Part shown: positions 13,701 to 23,780 of the stretch, one piece after another
Position numbering within the stretch: the stretch's first letter is position 1
Layout of the letters: every line of letters begins with the position of its first letter
Source of the DNA: Acanthosoma haemorrhoidale
Lineage: Eukaryota > Arthropoda > Insecta > Hemiptera > Acanthosomatidae
Reading direction: 5' to 3'
DNA: 64,000 nt
Assembly (NCBI GenBank): GCA_930367205.1
Contig: OV884015.1
Span: forward strand, 76,461,341 to 76,525,340
Position numbers and translations under genes: made by a program
Notes under the pieces: model-generated
What the model saw: the letters and a program-made list of their open reading frames with translations, nothing else
Database searches by the model: none
What the model was told of the DNA's origin: nothing

Positions 13701-15177
13701 TCGTCATTACTTATGATTTTATTAATTAATATATGCTTATCATTACCTAATTTAGTATATGCATGTAATCGTTCAACCACATTTCTTCCCCCCCCCCCCC
13801 TAGTTATTCCTATATATTACCTTATTACAATTGCCAACAAACATTCACTTTTATTCAGTTATTATTTTATATTTATAATATTTTGCTTTTAGTTCATTTT
13901 TATTCACCATATGTGTACATAGGCCTAATATTGTTTATAGACTAATCACTCATTATTTATGGAGAAAGTTATTTTATAATTTTTGTCAGCTAGACATATT
14001 TCTTTATACCTTATTCCTATTCTTAGTCCCAGTATAAAGACTGTTTTTGTTTCATTTCAAGAAATTTAATCCCTGCTGCCACAGAACACTCTTGAGAGGA
14101 GATACAAAACTTAATTATCTCACTAAAAATTTTGGAAAATATATTGATAAAAATATTAATGAATGCAAGATCTATTTTATGTGGTAGCACTCATTCCATA
14201 AAAATACTAAAATTATTATGAGAGGATTATTTTACTTGTTCATAAAGTCCTTAATAATACTTCCCTTACTGGTGGCTTTCTTCCTTTAAATTTCTGATAC
14301 TAATTAAAATAAAATATTCTTTGATGTGGTCAGTATTATTGGAAATGAAGAACAGTTGGAATACTTCGAGCTGCATATATGTGTGAAAGACTACTGCTTC
14401 GCAAGGGATGACAGGCTAGTAGGAGTCGCTGTCATGCAGCTCAAAGATATTGTTGGACAGGTAATTCCTCATCAATTGTGAACTTCTTAATATAATATAG
14501 CACAAGTAGAAGGTGTAATATATGAATTTATATGTGGAATGGCCTACCTATCATAGCCAACACTGAGATAGATGCACAATTTTTTATTTTCCATGAAATT
14601 CACTGTGTGGTAAATTATTAAATTTTGAAAAACATTAAAATACAATTTTATGCTTTTTTTTTTTTATCTTAGAAATGGTTGATTCTATCAGTGAATAAGA
14701 TTTCTTTATCTAGCTATTGGTTGTATAATTACAATTTATCTCTTTTTGTTCTTATTGGGGCTTCATAGAGATTTGTGGGGGGGAAAGGTGTTTTTTTATT
14801 TGTAGTGGTGATAGCCTACAAATTTGCACTCAAAAAATGGATTTTATAGCAAAAATGAGAAATGTTCATATCTCAGGCCTGTCACTTTTTTTTGACTAAT
14901 AATTATGAAACCAGTCAGTATATAAATCCATCACCTGAAATGTTGGTTATTTGTGATTTTATTATAAAACATTTTCATACAGATAAAATTAAGAAAAAAT
15001 ATTTATTTGTAGGGTGGATCCTGTGCCTGCTGGCTTTCACTGGGTAAAAGAATACAAATGGATGAAACAGGTTGGACGATTCTGCGGATACTCTCTCAGA
15101 GATCAAATGATGAAGTCGCCAAAGAATTTGTCAAACTTAAATCTGATATTCGCCCAGAGAATCCCCTCGCCTCGTGA
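1538..15177 (+). CDS. unc-13: Protein unc-13 homologue (Munc13-type priming factor), C-terminal part
   Basis: This is the 3' end of a Munc13/unc-13 gene. The family opens syntaxin through its MUN domain and primes synaptic vesicles at presynaptic active zones. Visible exons are 1538-1751, 9320-9430 (or 9332-9430), 13087-13249, 14334-14460 and 15013-15177, plus a probable cassette exon at 4191-4310. The first encodes the end of the MUN/MHD2 region (motifs [35 protein letters not shown]). The next three encode the C-terminal C2 domain ([49 protein letters not shown]). The last encodes the family's C-terminal block ending at TGA ([18 protein letters not shown]). All splice phases join in frame. 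The start and most of the protein lie upstream of the window. The introns hold a copia relic and an intact TTAA transposon. Identity is near certain from the conserved blocks. Confidence 0.95.
1752..4190. other. unc-13 intron, nothing recognised
   Basis: AT-rich intron. Open frames such as 1865-2152 have no recognisable domain, no splice context and AT-driven composition. I see no gene or clear repeat in it. Confidence 0.4.
4191..4310 (+). CDS. unc-13: Probable unc-13 cassette exon
   Basis: A 120-nt segment flanked by AACAG and by G|GTAGAA. Read in the phase set by the upstream unc-13 exon (phase 1) it is open throughout and gives about 40 residues starting [17 protein letters not shown] and ending [11 protein letters not shown]. 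It starts and ends in phase 1, so it can be included or skipped without changing the frame into the exon at 9320 or 9332. Base composition is clearly coding-like against the surrounding AT-rich intron. The pyrimidine tract before the acceptor is poor, as in regulated exons. The peptide carries RxxS-type sites (RQHS, RRES). I do not remember an equivalent from other Munc13 proteins well enough to claim conservation. Confidence 0.65.
4311..6689. other. unc-13 intron, no feature recognised
   Basis: AT-rich intron without coding blocks, terminal inverted repeats or target duplications that I could support. Confidence 0.4.
6690..7610 (-). pseudogene. Degenerate Ty1/copia retrotransposon pol fragment
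   Basis: Read on the minus strand in changing frames, the segment gives the C-terminal part of copia integrase ([22 protein letters not shown]). After a jump comes the C-terminal part of reverse transcriptase ([18 protein letters not shown]) and then RNase H (GFCDADW, DNQ-type region, IPTNNMVAK). Several stops and frameshifts interrupt it, and the core of reverse transcriptase between integrase and YIEQVLK is missing, so the copy is internally deleted as well as decayed. No LTRs were found beside it. It lies antisense in the large unc-13 intron. The longest piece still open is 6949-7257. Confidence 0.82.
8517..8660 (+). repeat. tRNA-like SINE copy (family B)
   Basis: The stretch begins GGCTCTCATATG and has a B-box-like GGTTCTTGGTTTAAATCCC about 50 bases further on, followed by a non-tRNA body. 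A related head occurs inverted near 44720-44815. Too degenerate to be a functional tRNA gene. Confidence 0.45.
9320..9430 (+). CDS. unc-13: unc-13 exon: start of C-terminal C2 domain, with two possible acceptors
   Basis: The exon encodes [20 protein letters not shown] and ends AAAG|GTGAAT in phase 1. Two AG acceptors lie 12 bases apart, giving starts at 9320 or 9332. Both keep the frame from the phase-1 upstream exon, so four residues (VSIS) may be optional; codon 1 is then completed as Glu instead. Confidence 0.92.
9882..9901 (-). repeat. Subterminal copy of transposon end motif
   Basis: Contains GTGACATAGGCCCTTCTTCC, the inner part of the terminal repeat, inverted relative to the left end and about 105 bases inside it. 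Probable transposase binding site by analogy with other DNA transposons. Confidence 0.7.
10023..11831 (-). CDS. Transposase of the TTAA-target transposon, 602 residues, intact
   Basis: An uninterrupted 602-codon gene, the only long one in the element. The N-terminal third is basic, consistent with DNA binding. A CxxC pair (CNQCD, residues 275-278) and HH at 304-305 may bind zinc. Three conserved blocks look like an RNase H-fold DDE catalytic core: [11 protein letters not shown] (Asp 330), [13 protein letters not shown] (Asp 411) and [12 protein letters not shown] (Glu 460). Conserved blocks YNFAIHN and [10 protein letters not shown] lie between the first two Asp residues. The sequence resembles large families of uncharacterised insect and cnidarian transposase-like proteins; Sola-type is my best guess. 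ATG codons at residues 9, 16 and 19 are alternative starts. A host-domesticated gene is unlikely because the flanking inverted repeats are intact. Confidence 0.85.
   Translation of the reverse strand: MCFIVSVVMNISERTMAHMNLPLSETRHLSSGKKRSLNVDMWNDKKQQALRNAGQQYVSKRGKGNVVPAKQLPVSRRGCLPEICSKQGCSTISLDMVHTMHSRFYNLNYNQQTLLLTKCVNIREPKYRRPGKSDSTSKKLAAFDYNITGKPVCLKTLLNTFEVGRKRIRVIQEKLKKGEIAPMDTRGFHLNRPHAVDSEKRKLVKLHIESFPVMENHYSRNSSQKNVLSVDLSVKKMHRLFVEKYPESEVSYSLYRKIFNRESKLRFGSPRSDTCNQCDKFYAELILASNTGERERLEIESTIHHIQADSAYKTLAEDGRNKNFIALCVDLQQVLSTPAFTHADMYYQRQYSSYNFAIHNMTADVASMYLWHEVLAKRGSKEIGSCLLDYIKTTYRTLGPGEERKVIIWSDRCCGQNNNKTVLTLYWYLIQCGYFTEVHQKFMVTGHSFLPCDRDFAVIERRRKIQKAIVPGDWKHIIASSKISKPFLITEMTQDKFRDIDVVTRTCLKKNATFQITKYVWYKLCKDDPTTLYARESHNTLRPWKTFRMFDPTVGIPVIQDLPFLYTSLLPISKEKKKDLLQMTTFMTDPTHKLFYTSLPSL
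12037..12168 (-). repeat. Two subterminal copies of transposon end motif
   Basis: ACATAGGCCCTTCTTCC near 12038-12054 and a diverged copy, GACATAGGCCCTTATTCG, near 12151-12168. Both have the same orientation as the right terminal repeat that begins at 12194. Confidence 0.68.
13087..13249 (+). CDS. unc-13: unc-13 exon: C2 domain core
   Basis: Acceptor TTATAG, donor CACTT|GTAAGT. Encodes [19 protein letters not shown] through [15 protein letters not shown], the conserved core of the C-terminal C2 domain. Enters in phase 1 and leaves in phase 2. Confidence 0.95.
14334..14460 (+). CDS. unc-13: unc-13 exon: end of C2 domain
   Basis: Acceptor GGTCAG, donor GACAG|GTAATT. Encodes [20 protein letters not shown] and [18 protein letters not shown], the second half of the C2 domain. 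Ends in phase 0. Confidence 0.95.
15013..15177 (+). CDS. unc-13: unc-13 terminal exon
   Basis: Acceptor TTGTAG. Encodes [20 protein letters not shown] and the near-invariant [18 protein letters not shown], followed by a short insect-type tail and TGA at 15175-15177. Confidence 0.95.
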   Translation, partial: GGSCACWLSLGKRIQMDETGWTILRILSQRSNDEVAKEFVKLKSDIRPENPLAS

Positions 15178-18100
15178 GACTTTCTCATGTCTCCAACAAC
15201 ACATTTCTTCATCAAATTTATCATTTTTTATTTTAGTTTTCTACATTTAAGCAATATGTTTTTTAAATATATTTATTGTATTTTCTTTAGTATTATTATG
15301 TTAAATAATAAAAATGAATTACATATTCATCACTTTTATGATATGATTAGCTATAATTTGTAGTTAAGTTTCAGGTAATAATGCTCAAATGATTTCCTGT
15401 GCCAATGAAATTTTATCAAAAAATAATTATTGTAATTATTGATGAAACATTCTTTTTTATTATTTTAACGCACATTTGTATGTTTTGTATTTTTTTTTTT
15501 TTTTTTTTTTTTCATCTGTTGTTATTAAAGACAATAATGATGAAATGTGTTTTGGTGAAAATAAAAAAAAATACTAAACTAGGCTAACGCACATTAACAC
15601 TGGTAGTGATGTCATGCCCCGCTGAATGGCTATTACTCGTAATATGCTGTGGCTTTCTGAAACCATAATCAGTGTTAACATACAGTGTTAAAATAAAAGT
15701 ACTGTATATTACTTATTGCATTATATTCATACATATATCGTTTAAGATGTAAATTATGTGATTATTGTTATCAGCTCGTATCATATCTTGTAAATAATTT
15801 GCTTATTGATTAAATGAATATTTAATGACCATTCGAATGCCTGATAATGCTACCAGACTAACAGTGGTATTGTTATAAATATATAAATATGTATATGTGT
15901 GTATGATGTATAGTTAGGGTGACAGATTTTAAACTTTTTATACTTTATGTTGTGACTTTTTTGCATTAAATTTACAGTTGTCAAGTAAATAGTTTTCTCT
16001 AAAAAATAAATTGTTTTTGTGTGTGTTGATATCATATTAACATATATTCCAAGTGTATATATAATGCAGTATATAAATACAAATAAGAAAATACTGAATT
16101 TATATTTTTTTATTAATATTTTATTGGAGATCAGATCCATTTAGAAAGAAATTAATTCAACATTAAAAAAATATAAATTTTAAATATGTTTGTGTAAGTA
16201 CAATATTAAATGATATGGTTGGTTTATGATATGGATGCTTGTGCTCTTTCTTTATATCAAAAGTTAAATGAAATAAATGGTTGTGGTGAATTTATTATGA
16301 ATATGGTTCTCGAAATTAAAACGAAAAAGTGTATAAAAAATAAAAATAATTGTTTTTCAAATTTTACTTTGTGAAAAGGAATTGATTGTTATTGTGAAAT
16401 AAATCATGATTTTGGTAGTCTCTTAGTTATGCCAGAAACTAACTTCCTCTATGAAGAGAAACTAACTTACAAATTTTTGGATTTATCAACTGTTATTTAT
16501 TTATTTTAGTATACTTTATACTTCTAAAATTTATTGCTTGGAAGAAAGATTATTTCTTATTTAAAAGGTAATTTATTATTTAAGTAATTGAACTTATTGA
16601 AAAATATTTGATCTGATTAATTTGCACTCGTGAAACTTGAATTTCAGGGTATTTTCAGAGTAAGATTTGACTTACACCAATTTCATGGAAAATGTTTTCC
16701 GGTTTGATATGTTAGTTTTTGATTGCTGCTAGATGGGTAAATATTTTGTTGTCAAAATCAGGGGTATTATATTGTGGTATTTAGACAGCTTGAATATTCC
16801 TTTTAGAAAAAATGACAATAATAGGGAGGTAGTCAAAAAATAAAAGTAAAAAAGGTTAAAACTGAAGGAATTTTAATCTGTCAAAAGGTTGAACAAAAGT
16901 TAAAATTATTGGTATTATGTAGTTTTTTTTTTCTCATAAACTTTATTTTATTTAGTTACAAGTAATCAATTAAACACTTTATAAACCCTTGATCATTTCC
17001 TTGTGGAGTAAAACGGTTGAAAAAGGATTTTCCTAAATCTCTATAAGTTTGCTTCGAGAATATTGTAGTCACCTTGAAGCTATTATGATCATGATTTATT
17101 TCACTTTCTTTAGTGTAGTTACAAACGTGATTTTGTCACTGATGATAATTATTAATTGTTTGTATATGATGTGCAGACATATCTTCAAAGCTAATAAATA
17201 GTTTCTAAATATTGCTTTAAAAAGCAATAGACAACCTGTAACTAAGAATCTGTACAGCACTGACTTTATATAATTTATTTGTTTATGTTATTTATTTACA
17301 AAACAAATTAATCTAGTCAAGATAAAATAATTACTTTTGGCTCTTATTCTATAAATCTTTCTTATATGCTTCTTCCCATTACAAATTCAAATATGAGTGG
17401 TATTTTAGCTATATAATCCTTCTAATCTTTCAGCAAAATCTTAGGATATTTAAACTTATGCTCTCAAAATTTTTTTGCCAACTAATTTTTGCAATGTATT
17501 GCAATAATTTAAAGTATTCATTGTTAATTAACCTTTTTTTTCAATGTAGCTCAGATATTTTTATCTTCTTTTTTATGTGTCAAAGCTTAATTATTGTACA
17601 ATGTTTCAAAACATATGCAGAATACAATATATCTTCATATTAACAGGTAAAGAATGAATATTTTGCATATCAAAAGTCATGAATGTTGTGTAAAGATAAT
17701 ATAAATTTAATTTTATTATACATCGCTTATATAATTGGATTATAATGAAAATTGTGATAAGGTATGTCGGTTAACCTAATAGATGTGTTCATTGTTATAC
17801 AATATTGTGTATATAAGTTACTTACATGTCCATTTTTTGAAGTATATTTCCAATCATGTACTTTTTAAGAAAATTTTGCTGACAATATGTTACATGTTAT
17901 AAAAGAACAGTAAGTAGTACATGTTAAGTTTTTTTTAAATATTAATGTCAGATTTCTTTTGTGTTTATGTACTAACTCTAAACCTTAAATTATATCTAAA
18001 TGAAACCTACTGTTAATATAAAATTTATTGCACTATTCCTTAATAATTTATTAAAAACAGTTATGTTTTGTATAGTAGAAGATAATTTAAGATTGACGCT

Positions 18101-19944
18101 TTTCTAAATGTTTAAATTAAATAATTCATTTTAATGGTATCGTGCAAATAATATCTATATATTTGAACTGTTTCATTGTGCACAAGTCTACAGTTTGCAA
18201 AATACATATATTACAGTTTTTTAATAGTTCTAAGTGTCAATACTTTTTAAATTAATGAAATGTTTATTCAAAACCTAATTTTTGTGTGTTTCAAGTAATC
18301 TAAACAAGTACAAAACTCATTTTTCTTGTTATTTCTATTTAAAATCTTCCATCCAGTTAAAAATGCCTAGCATGAAATTTGTTAAATGATTTCTTATATT
18401 TTAAGTATTTTTTAAAGCCTTATATTACTATGAAAGTATTAATTAACAATGAAGTTCTAATATTTATATTAATGTAACTTTTAATGATTTAATTTGTATG
18501 GATTGCTTTGTTTCGATGGTATAATTTTGTTGCATAAGTCTAAAATTATAAACGTTTTGGTCATTGAAATAGATGAAAATTAATAAATGTAAAATTATGT
18601 ATTGAAATGCAATGTAAAAAATGTAAAATAAAATTTCAATCCTATGCAAAGATGAAATGAAAATTAATACTATAAATTTTTTTTAGAAGGAACTAAGTTC
18701 TATAAGAACCTGTATACAAAACACTGTAAAGTATCAGCACAAAATATGATCTTTCATCAGTCTATTTTTAATAATACATCTAACTAATGTTTAACATGTG
18801 TATGTAATAACAAAAATTTCATATTAAATTCAACTATGTAAAAAAAAATAATTCTTCCAAGTTATAATCCTAAAATTTTACTAAAAATGCATTTAGTACA
18901 TGCATATTACAAGATGAATTTTTATGTATAACTTTATATTAAATATTGTAAATGCTTTTTATTACTGAGTAAACGAACAAGCTTTTATTTTTTCTATCAT
19001 GTGTATGTCAGATAAAGACATTGTAAATTCAATCGATGAGTCTTGTACATTAATGGAATATATGCATGTGTTTTTCAAACATAAAATAAAAAAAAAAAAT
19101 GATAACATTGAAACAATCAATTTTGTTGTTATCAGAATATAAATACTATAAAATTCCTGTTCTTCCCAATTATTTTATTACTTAATCTTCTTTTTTTTTT
19201 AATGGGATGGGCAATGGTCGTTGGTTTGTCTATGTATTTCGGTCTGTCTGTCTAATGTTAGAAATCTCAAAATTAATGTAATCGGTACAAAATATTAAAG
19301 GTCAATTTAACAACGCTCCAGACCGTAGAGTGTATGCTTTGGATAATATATAATTAGAAGAAGTGTACAGTCGTTTCACATATATTCAAGATCTCTCAAG
19401 CCATAGGTCAACAACTATTTAAGATTAAAAGTTCTGAATTTAACACCATGCTTAAGAATGCCTTAAAGACAATAACGCACAAATTAAGTTTCGAAAGCAA
19501 AGATTCAGTAAATCAATCTGTTAAGTTGCCAAGCCGATGTTGAAAGTTATTTTTTGGAGAATATTTTAGCTATTTAAAATTTTTTTAATCGGTATTTTGA
19601 AAGACCGAGGTGGCTGAACAAATCAATTGAAATACTTTTGTTCAAAAATACATCATGCTTTTTGTTTCACATCATTTAAATTGTATTGTATTATGGATAA
19701 ATCAGGAAATATGCTTTTTTTTTTTTTTTGAGATGCGAAGAACAATTAAATTGTTTTAAGTTGGAAATGGAATTTTACATTATTTGTAATGCATTTTATT
19801 TTAAGGATTGATCTTTAAAATAGGAAAGTGAAGATGGGATGCATATTTTGATAAAATTGGTTAAGAAGAAAAACATCATGTCCCAAAGCAATGAATAAAT
19901 TATTCTGTTCTATTGGTATTATCGTTACAGGCATAATTGGAATT
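15178..19944. other. unc-13 3' UTR and intergenic AT-rich DNA
   Basis: No coding block is recognised. Candidate poly(A) signals for unc-13 occur early (AATAAA near 15308 and near 15558-15566), and similar sites recur to about 19090, so UTR length cannot be fixed. A long T run at about 15490-15512 and other homopolymers are the only repeats seen. Short open frames here are AT-driven. Confidence 0.4.
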
Positions 19945-20040
19945 TTAAATGAAATGGTTGTGTATCACTCCATTTTTACATGTGCAGGGTATGCTCAGCT
20001 GAATAGAAACTATGATGTAAGAGACTGTTATTCCCATCAC
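19945..20040 (-). CDS. Gustatory receptor exon 4, terminal
   Basis: Acceptor TTTTCAG, phase 0. Encodes VMGITVSYIIVSIQLSIPCT plus an 11-residue tail ending TAA at 19945-19947. This is the last transmembrane segment and the TYxxxxxQF-type signature with Leu in place of Phe. Confidence 0.87.
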   Translation of the reverse strand: MMGITVSYIIVSIQLSIPCTCKNGVIHNHFI

Positions 20041-23000
20041 CTGAAAATAAAAAGATCCTATTAATAATTTAATATTTGAGGTTAGCTAGGAAATCAAAAC
20101 AAACCTTGGTAGGAGGTTTTAACTATAATATCGCATGCCTAAGAGACAGGCTCTACTTTCATTGAGATACTTAAATCTTATTCCTCTGTTGTTCTGGATG
20201 CCCTATGGTCATTGAAATGATTAAGTTGATCTGAAATTGCAAATGTGTATTTGATGTATGCAATAGCATAAAGCTGAATGGTAACAAAATTCAACTAGGA
20301 AAAAATTAGGCCCATTTTAAGAATTATCGAGTTACATAACACGATCTATTTAAGACCGTCCTGATTTGTCTCTGATCATAAACACACTGAAAACGGCAAT
20401 GAAAAAATAGCTTTTAAAATAATAAACACACTTTTATCAATAGCAATAGTAGTATATTCAATATAGTATAGTCAATATTTCAGCCAGCCACAATTTTGTT
20501 TTTGTTAAAAATGTGATATCAATGGAAAAGATCATTTAACAATCAAAATGAAGTATTTTGTACTAAAAATACAGAGTTATTGTTTTTTCAAAATCATTTA
20601 AAAGATAATGGACACTCACATGGTCACACCTTACCATCTCTCAATATTTTCCATTCACTTTTTAATTCCATGTTTCATAATGAACGTAACAAAATTTCCA
20701 AAAATATATATCCATAAAAAAAAAGCTTTTTTTGACATACATAGATCAACCTCATCGAGTCCATAGACTTTGGAAGAGGAGGGGGAAAAAAGTTCTGAAA
20801 CGACAAACTTTGGTTGCTATCCTTCCAGAATCAATTCAATCGAAGTAATAAACAGGAATTACTGAAATATAAACAATAAGGCTATCACAAAGCCTCTTTT
20901 CTGCGCAAATATTTCCACATGCATCACATCCATTTTGAAGCAAGTTGGTTCTACTCAGAGTTTACCCCAATACCATGATGAAAAATAACATATTTTGGCT
21001 GACTCACAGACTGTATTATTCTGTTATCCAGATGAATCATTTTACAAAGCCTGTAGTCACCACTCAGCCTTGTGCTGAGGTAAGCTTTCAGCATTAACTG
21101 AAAAATTATAAACAAATATTGTTCATTTCATACATCATAACACATACAAATATAACATTCTTAAATCTAAATCCTCTATGATATGAGCTTACGTCTTTAC
21201 TTAAGATGTTCGTTTCATCGTGCAAGATCACCGAATATAGTTCTTCATAAAAAGCATCAGCCTAAAATAGACACAATTATAAATCAAGAGGGTTCTATTG
21301 TGAGATATAGAACATTCAAATGTTAAGTTAAATTAGTATGTAGGATACATTATGTGTAATTGGCAGCTTCAGTTTTCAAATGGCACTGCCATCTACCGCC
21401 GTTACTACTTTTTGGCTACTATGTGAGGTCATAATCTTGAGTGGCCTGCCTGATTCGCATTATTATTAGTTATCACTATTGACTAAATCTAAGATATAAA
21501 GCAGAAACAAATGTGTTTAATAATGTGAGTAAGATCTACAAAAGCAAGTTGCCAGATTTTCATATTCAAATTCTTCCCATTACCCCTTTCAATTGAAAAT
21601 TCTAGCAATAACCTAAGTACTATTTATTGCTAAAATTATAAACAGTAATTTTAAAACGAATGCTGTTTAGAGTCTTAAAAACAAAACTCTGTGAGGGTGA
21701 GCTGAGATTTGGAGGTGTAACCCTCTGAGGCAGGTTCCTCTCCCTACCAATAATCATGTTTAAATTAAAGAGATATTTCAAAGACCTGGGTAATTGGGTA
21801 GAAATAGTCAGTAGTGAATAAAATAGGAATTACTTTTTAAAAAATCTCTTGGTCAACATCCCTCGAGGAACAAAGGCCGCTAAGACCCAAAAAAAAATAT
21901 TAGAAGAGACAGGAATCAAACCTGGGCCTAATAGTTAGAAGTCGCTAATATGATCACCGTACTATGAGGTATAGCTAATCAATAATAATATGTAAAATAA
22001 ACTCTCCATTGAAATTTAGCTTGTGCTCTATAAAAATAAAATAAATCTGAGCTTGGAATTTTAAGTAAGTCAGTAAATCTTATTTATAAATTCATGACAA
22101 TTTAAATTAGTTTACATTATATCCAATATTGATTGATTGGGAATCTGTTAGATGGCATGTAACCATAGATATTGCTTGATAATTTAATCATAAAACCAGT
22201 TAAGCTACAAATAAGCTAAATTTGGTTGCAAATTATGTCTTATTTATGCATGTTTTCAAAATAAAAGTCATAATTATTCATTCCAATTAATTTTTATATG
22301 TTCTTACACTAAATATGTATTAAATTGCTGTGTGTATTGGATTACTAAGAATATTACATTTGTTTGAATTGAATTTAAAAACAGAAGGAAAAAAAAAGGT
22401 CTTTTAGTTATTGGTTATGCAATCTTAAGGTTTTCTTTTATTTTATCATGAATATGTGAGGGTGCCAATGTCAAAACCTCACATGGTAACCTGCTACTTG
22501 CCTGATAAGATCTGTTTGTTTGTTGCATTGAAAGGTCAAATCAAAGTCAATCCATGAAACTCATTAATAAATAGCAAATAAGTACAATTCATAAGAATAA
22601 AAACGTGGAAATTGCTATTTTATATGAAGACATCCTTATATAAGTTAAGTATTTAATACTTTCAAATTAACTCCTCTAGTGACAACTTAAGTAAGAGCTA
22701 TGAAAAGGAATGTTTGTAAATATATAACTTTGTAAATTTAATAATTATTCATTACTTTAAAATTATATCATAAATTAAAAGGGGACTTACAAATATTCTC
22801 AAGTTTTCACCAGTGTTAGCCATCAGCCATAGCCAGTAGGTGTAAAGTGTGATCATTATAGTACGAGATTTAATACTTATTACTTTCTTTTTTGCGTACT
22901 CGTCTTCGAACCTGAACACTATACTAGAAAAACGGTGTATATTCCAAATATATGTTATTATAATGACTGCGAATATCATGACGATTTGAAAAGAATAGAT

Positions 23001-23780
23001 CTTTCTCAACTTCCTCACGTTATGACAAAGGTTTTTATGAACGTTTATTAATGTATACAGTCGATATAGACTATTTGAATCGCACTTTTTCAGCATGGAG
23101 GCGAGGAGGCGAAAGCGTAGCGTTAATGAGCTCAATAATACGCAGAATAGGTGAATTGTGATGAAGACGCAATAGCGATACTGGTTCTGTACTTCGATAA
23201 TGAAGTTTTGACGAGAAAAGAAATTAGTTTGGACACATATGAGAGACAGTGTGAGGAGCACGTGGAATACGAAGGAGCGATTGTTTGGGTAAGATGGAGG
23301 GCTTCCTATGTAGTGGAGAAGCGAATCCATCCTCTCCATCCCGTTGAAGAAGGAGTAGAAGGAAACCCTGTGGATGACGTGGAGGTAGAGTGTGGATAAG
23401 ACGGAAAGGCAACAGAAGACCAGCCTGACGAAGGTGAGGATGTAGCGAGCGGTGGCTACCAGGAGTAGTTCGATATCCCGCTGTACATAGCTCAGCGAGA
23501 AGTACGTCCAGGCCAAGATGTAGACCACCGACAGCAGAAGCCACAGCCGGGACAGGCGGAAGTCCCTCTTGTACGGACACAGAAAGAACAGCCTGGAAAT
23601 CAGGAACATCACCTCTGCTTGCCGGTAAAGTCGGAAATCCAACCCATTCTTCACCTCTTTTATTACTTCTCTTCTGGTAAATAGTTTTTGAGGGTTCGAA
23701 TATCGATAATCGTTTCGCAAACTAAAATGATTGTTTTCAACAAATGAGACGCGAGGAATTGAGATCACACCGTTGGCCAT
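19945..23780 (-). CDS. Insect gustatory receptor (7tm_7 family), complete, 414 residues
   Basis: Four exons in order: 23780-22791, 21261-21193, 21097-21008 and 20040-19945. All three introns are phase 0, as in the conserved C-terminal introns of the insect Gr family. The product has a cytosolic-type N-terminus and about seven hydrophobic segments: six in exon 1 (for example LWLLLSVVYILAWTYFSL, IVMIFAVIIITYIWNI) and the last in exon 4. The C-terminal family block reads SYIIVSIQLS where most Grs have TYxxxxxQF. Exons 2 and 3 encode the intracellular loop (YEELYSVILHDE, LKAYLSTRLSGDY, MIHLDNRIIQS). Grs are ligand-gated cation channels of taste neurons; the ligand cannot be predicted. Start ATG at 23778-23780 begins MANGVISIPRVSF. 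No frame break is seen. Confidence 0.9.
21008..21097 (-). CDS. Gustatory receptor exon 3
   Basis: 30 codons between TTTTTCAG and |GTGAGTC, phase 0 at both ends. Encodes the LKAYLSTRLSGDYRLCKMIH loop and HLDNRIIQS. Confidence 0.88.
21193..21261 (-). CDS. Gustatory receptor exon 2
   Basis: 23 codons between ATTTTAG and AAAGAC|GTAAGC, phase 0 at both ends. Encodes ADAFYEELYSVILHDETN and ILSKD. Confidence 0.85.
21840..21970 (-). repeat. Possible tRNA-like SINE fragment
   Basis: On the minus strand a B-box-like GGTTTGATTCCTG is followed by an A/T run; the head is degenerate. It lies in the gustatory receptor intron between exons 1 and 2. Confidence 0.3.
22791..23780 (-). CDS. Gustatory receptor exon 1
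   Basis: 330 codons from ATG to ATATTT|GTAAGT. Encodes the N-terminus and six hydrophobic segments. The part at 23100-23650 is markedly GC-richer than the rest of the gene, which produces long but spurious open frames on both strands. Confidence 0.9.

Noticed and set aside
23224..23580. 118-codon minus-strand open frame
   Set aside because: It is a shadow in another frame of gustatory receptor exon 1, whose GC-rich stretch lacks stops.
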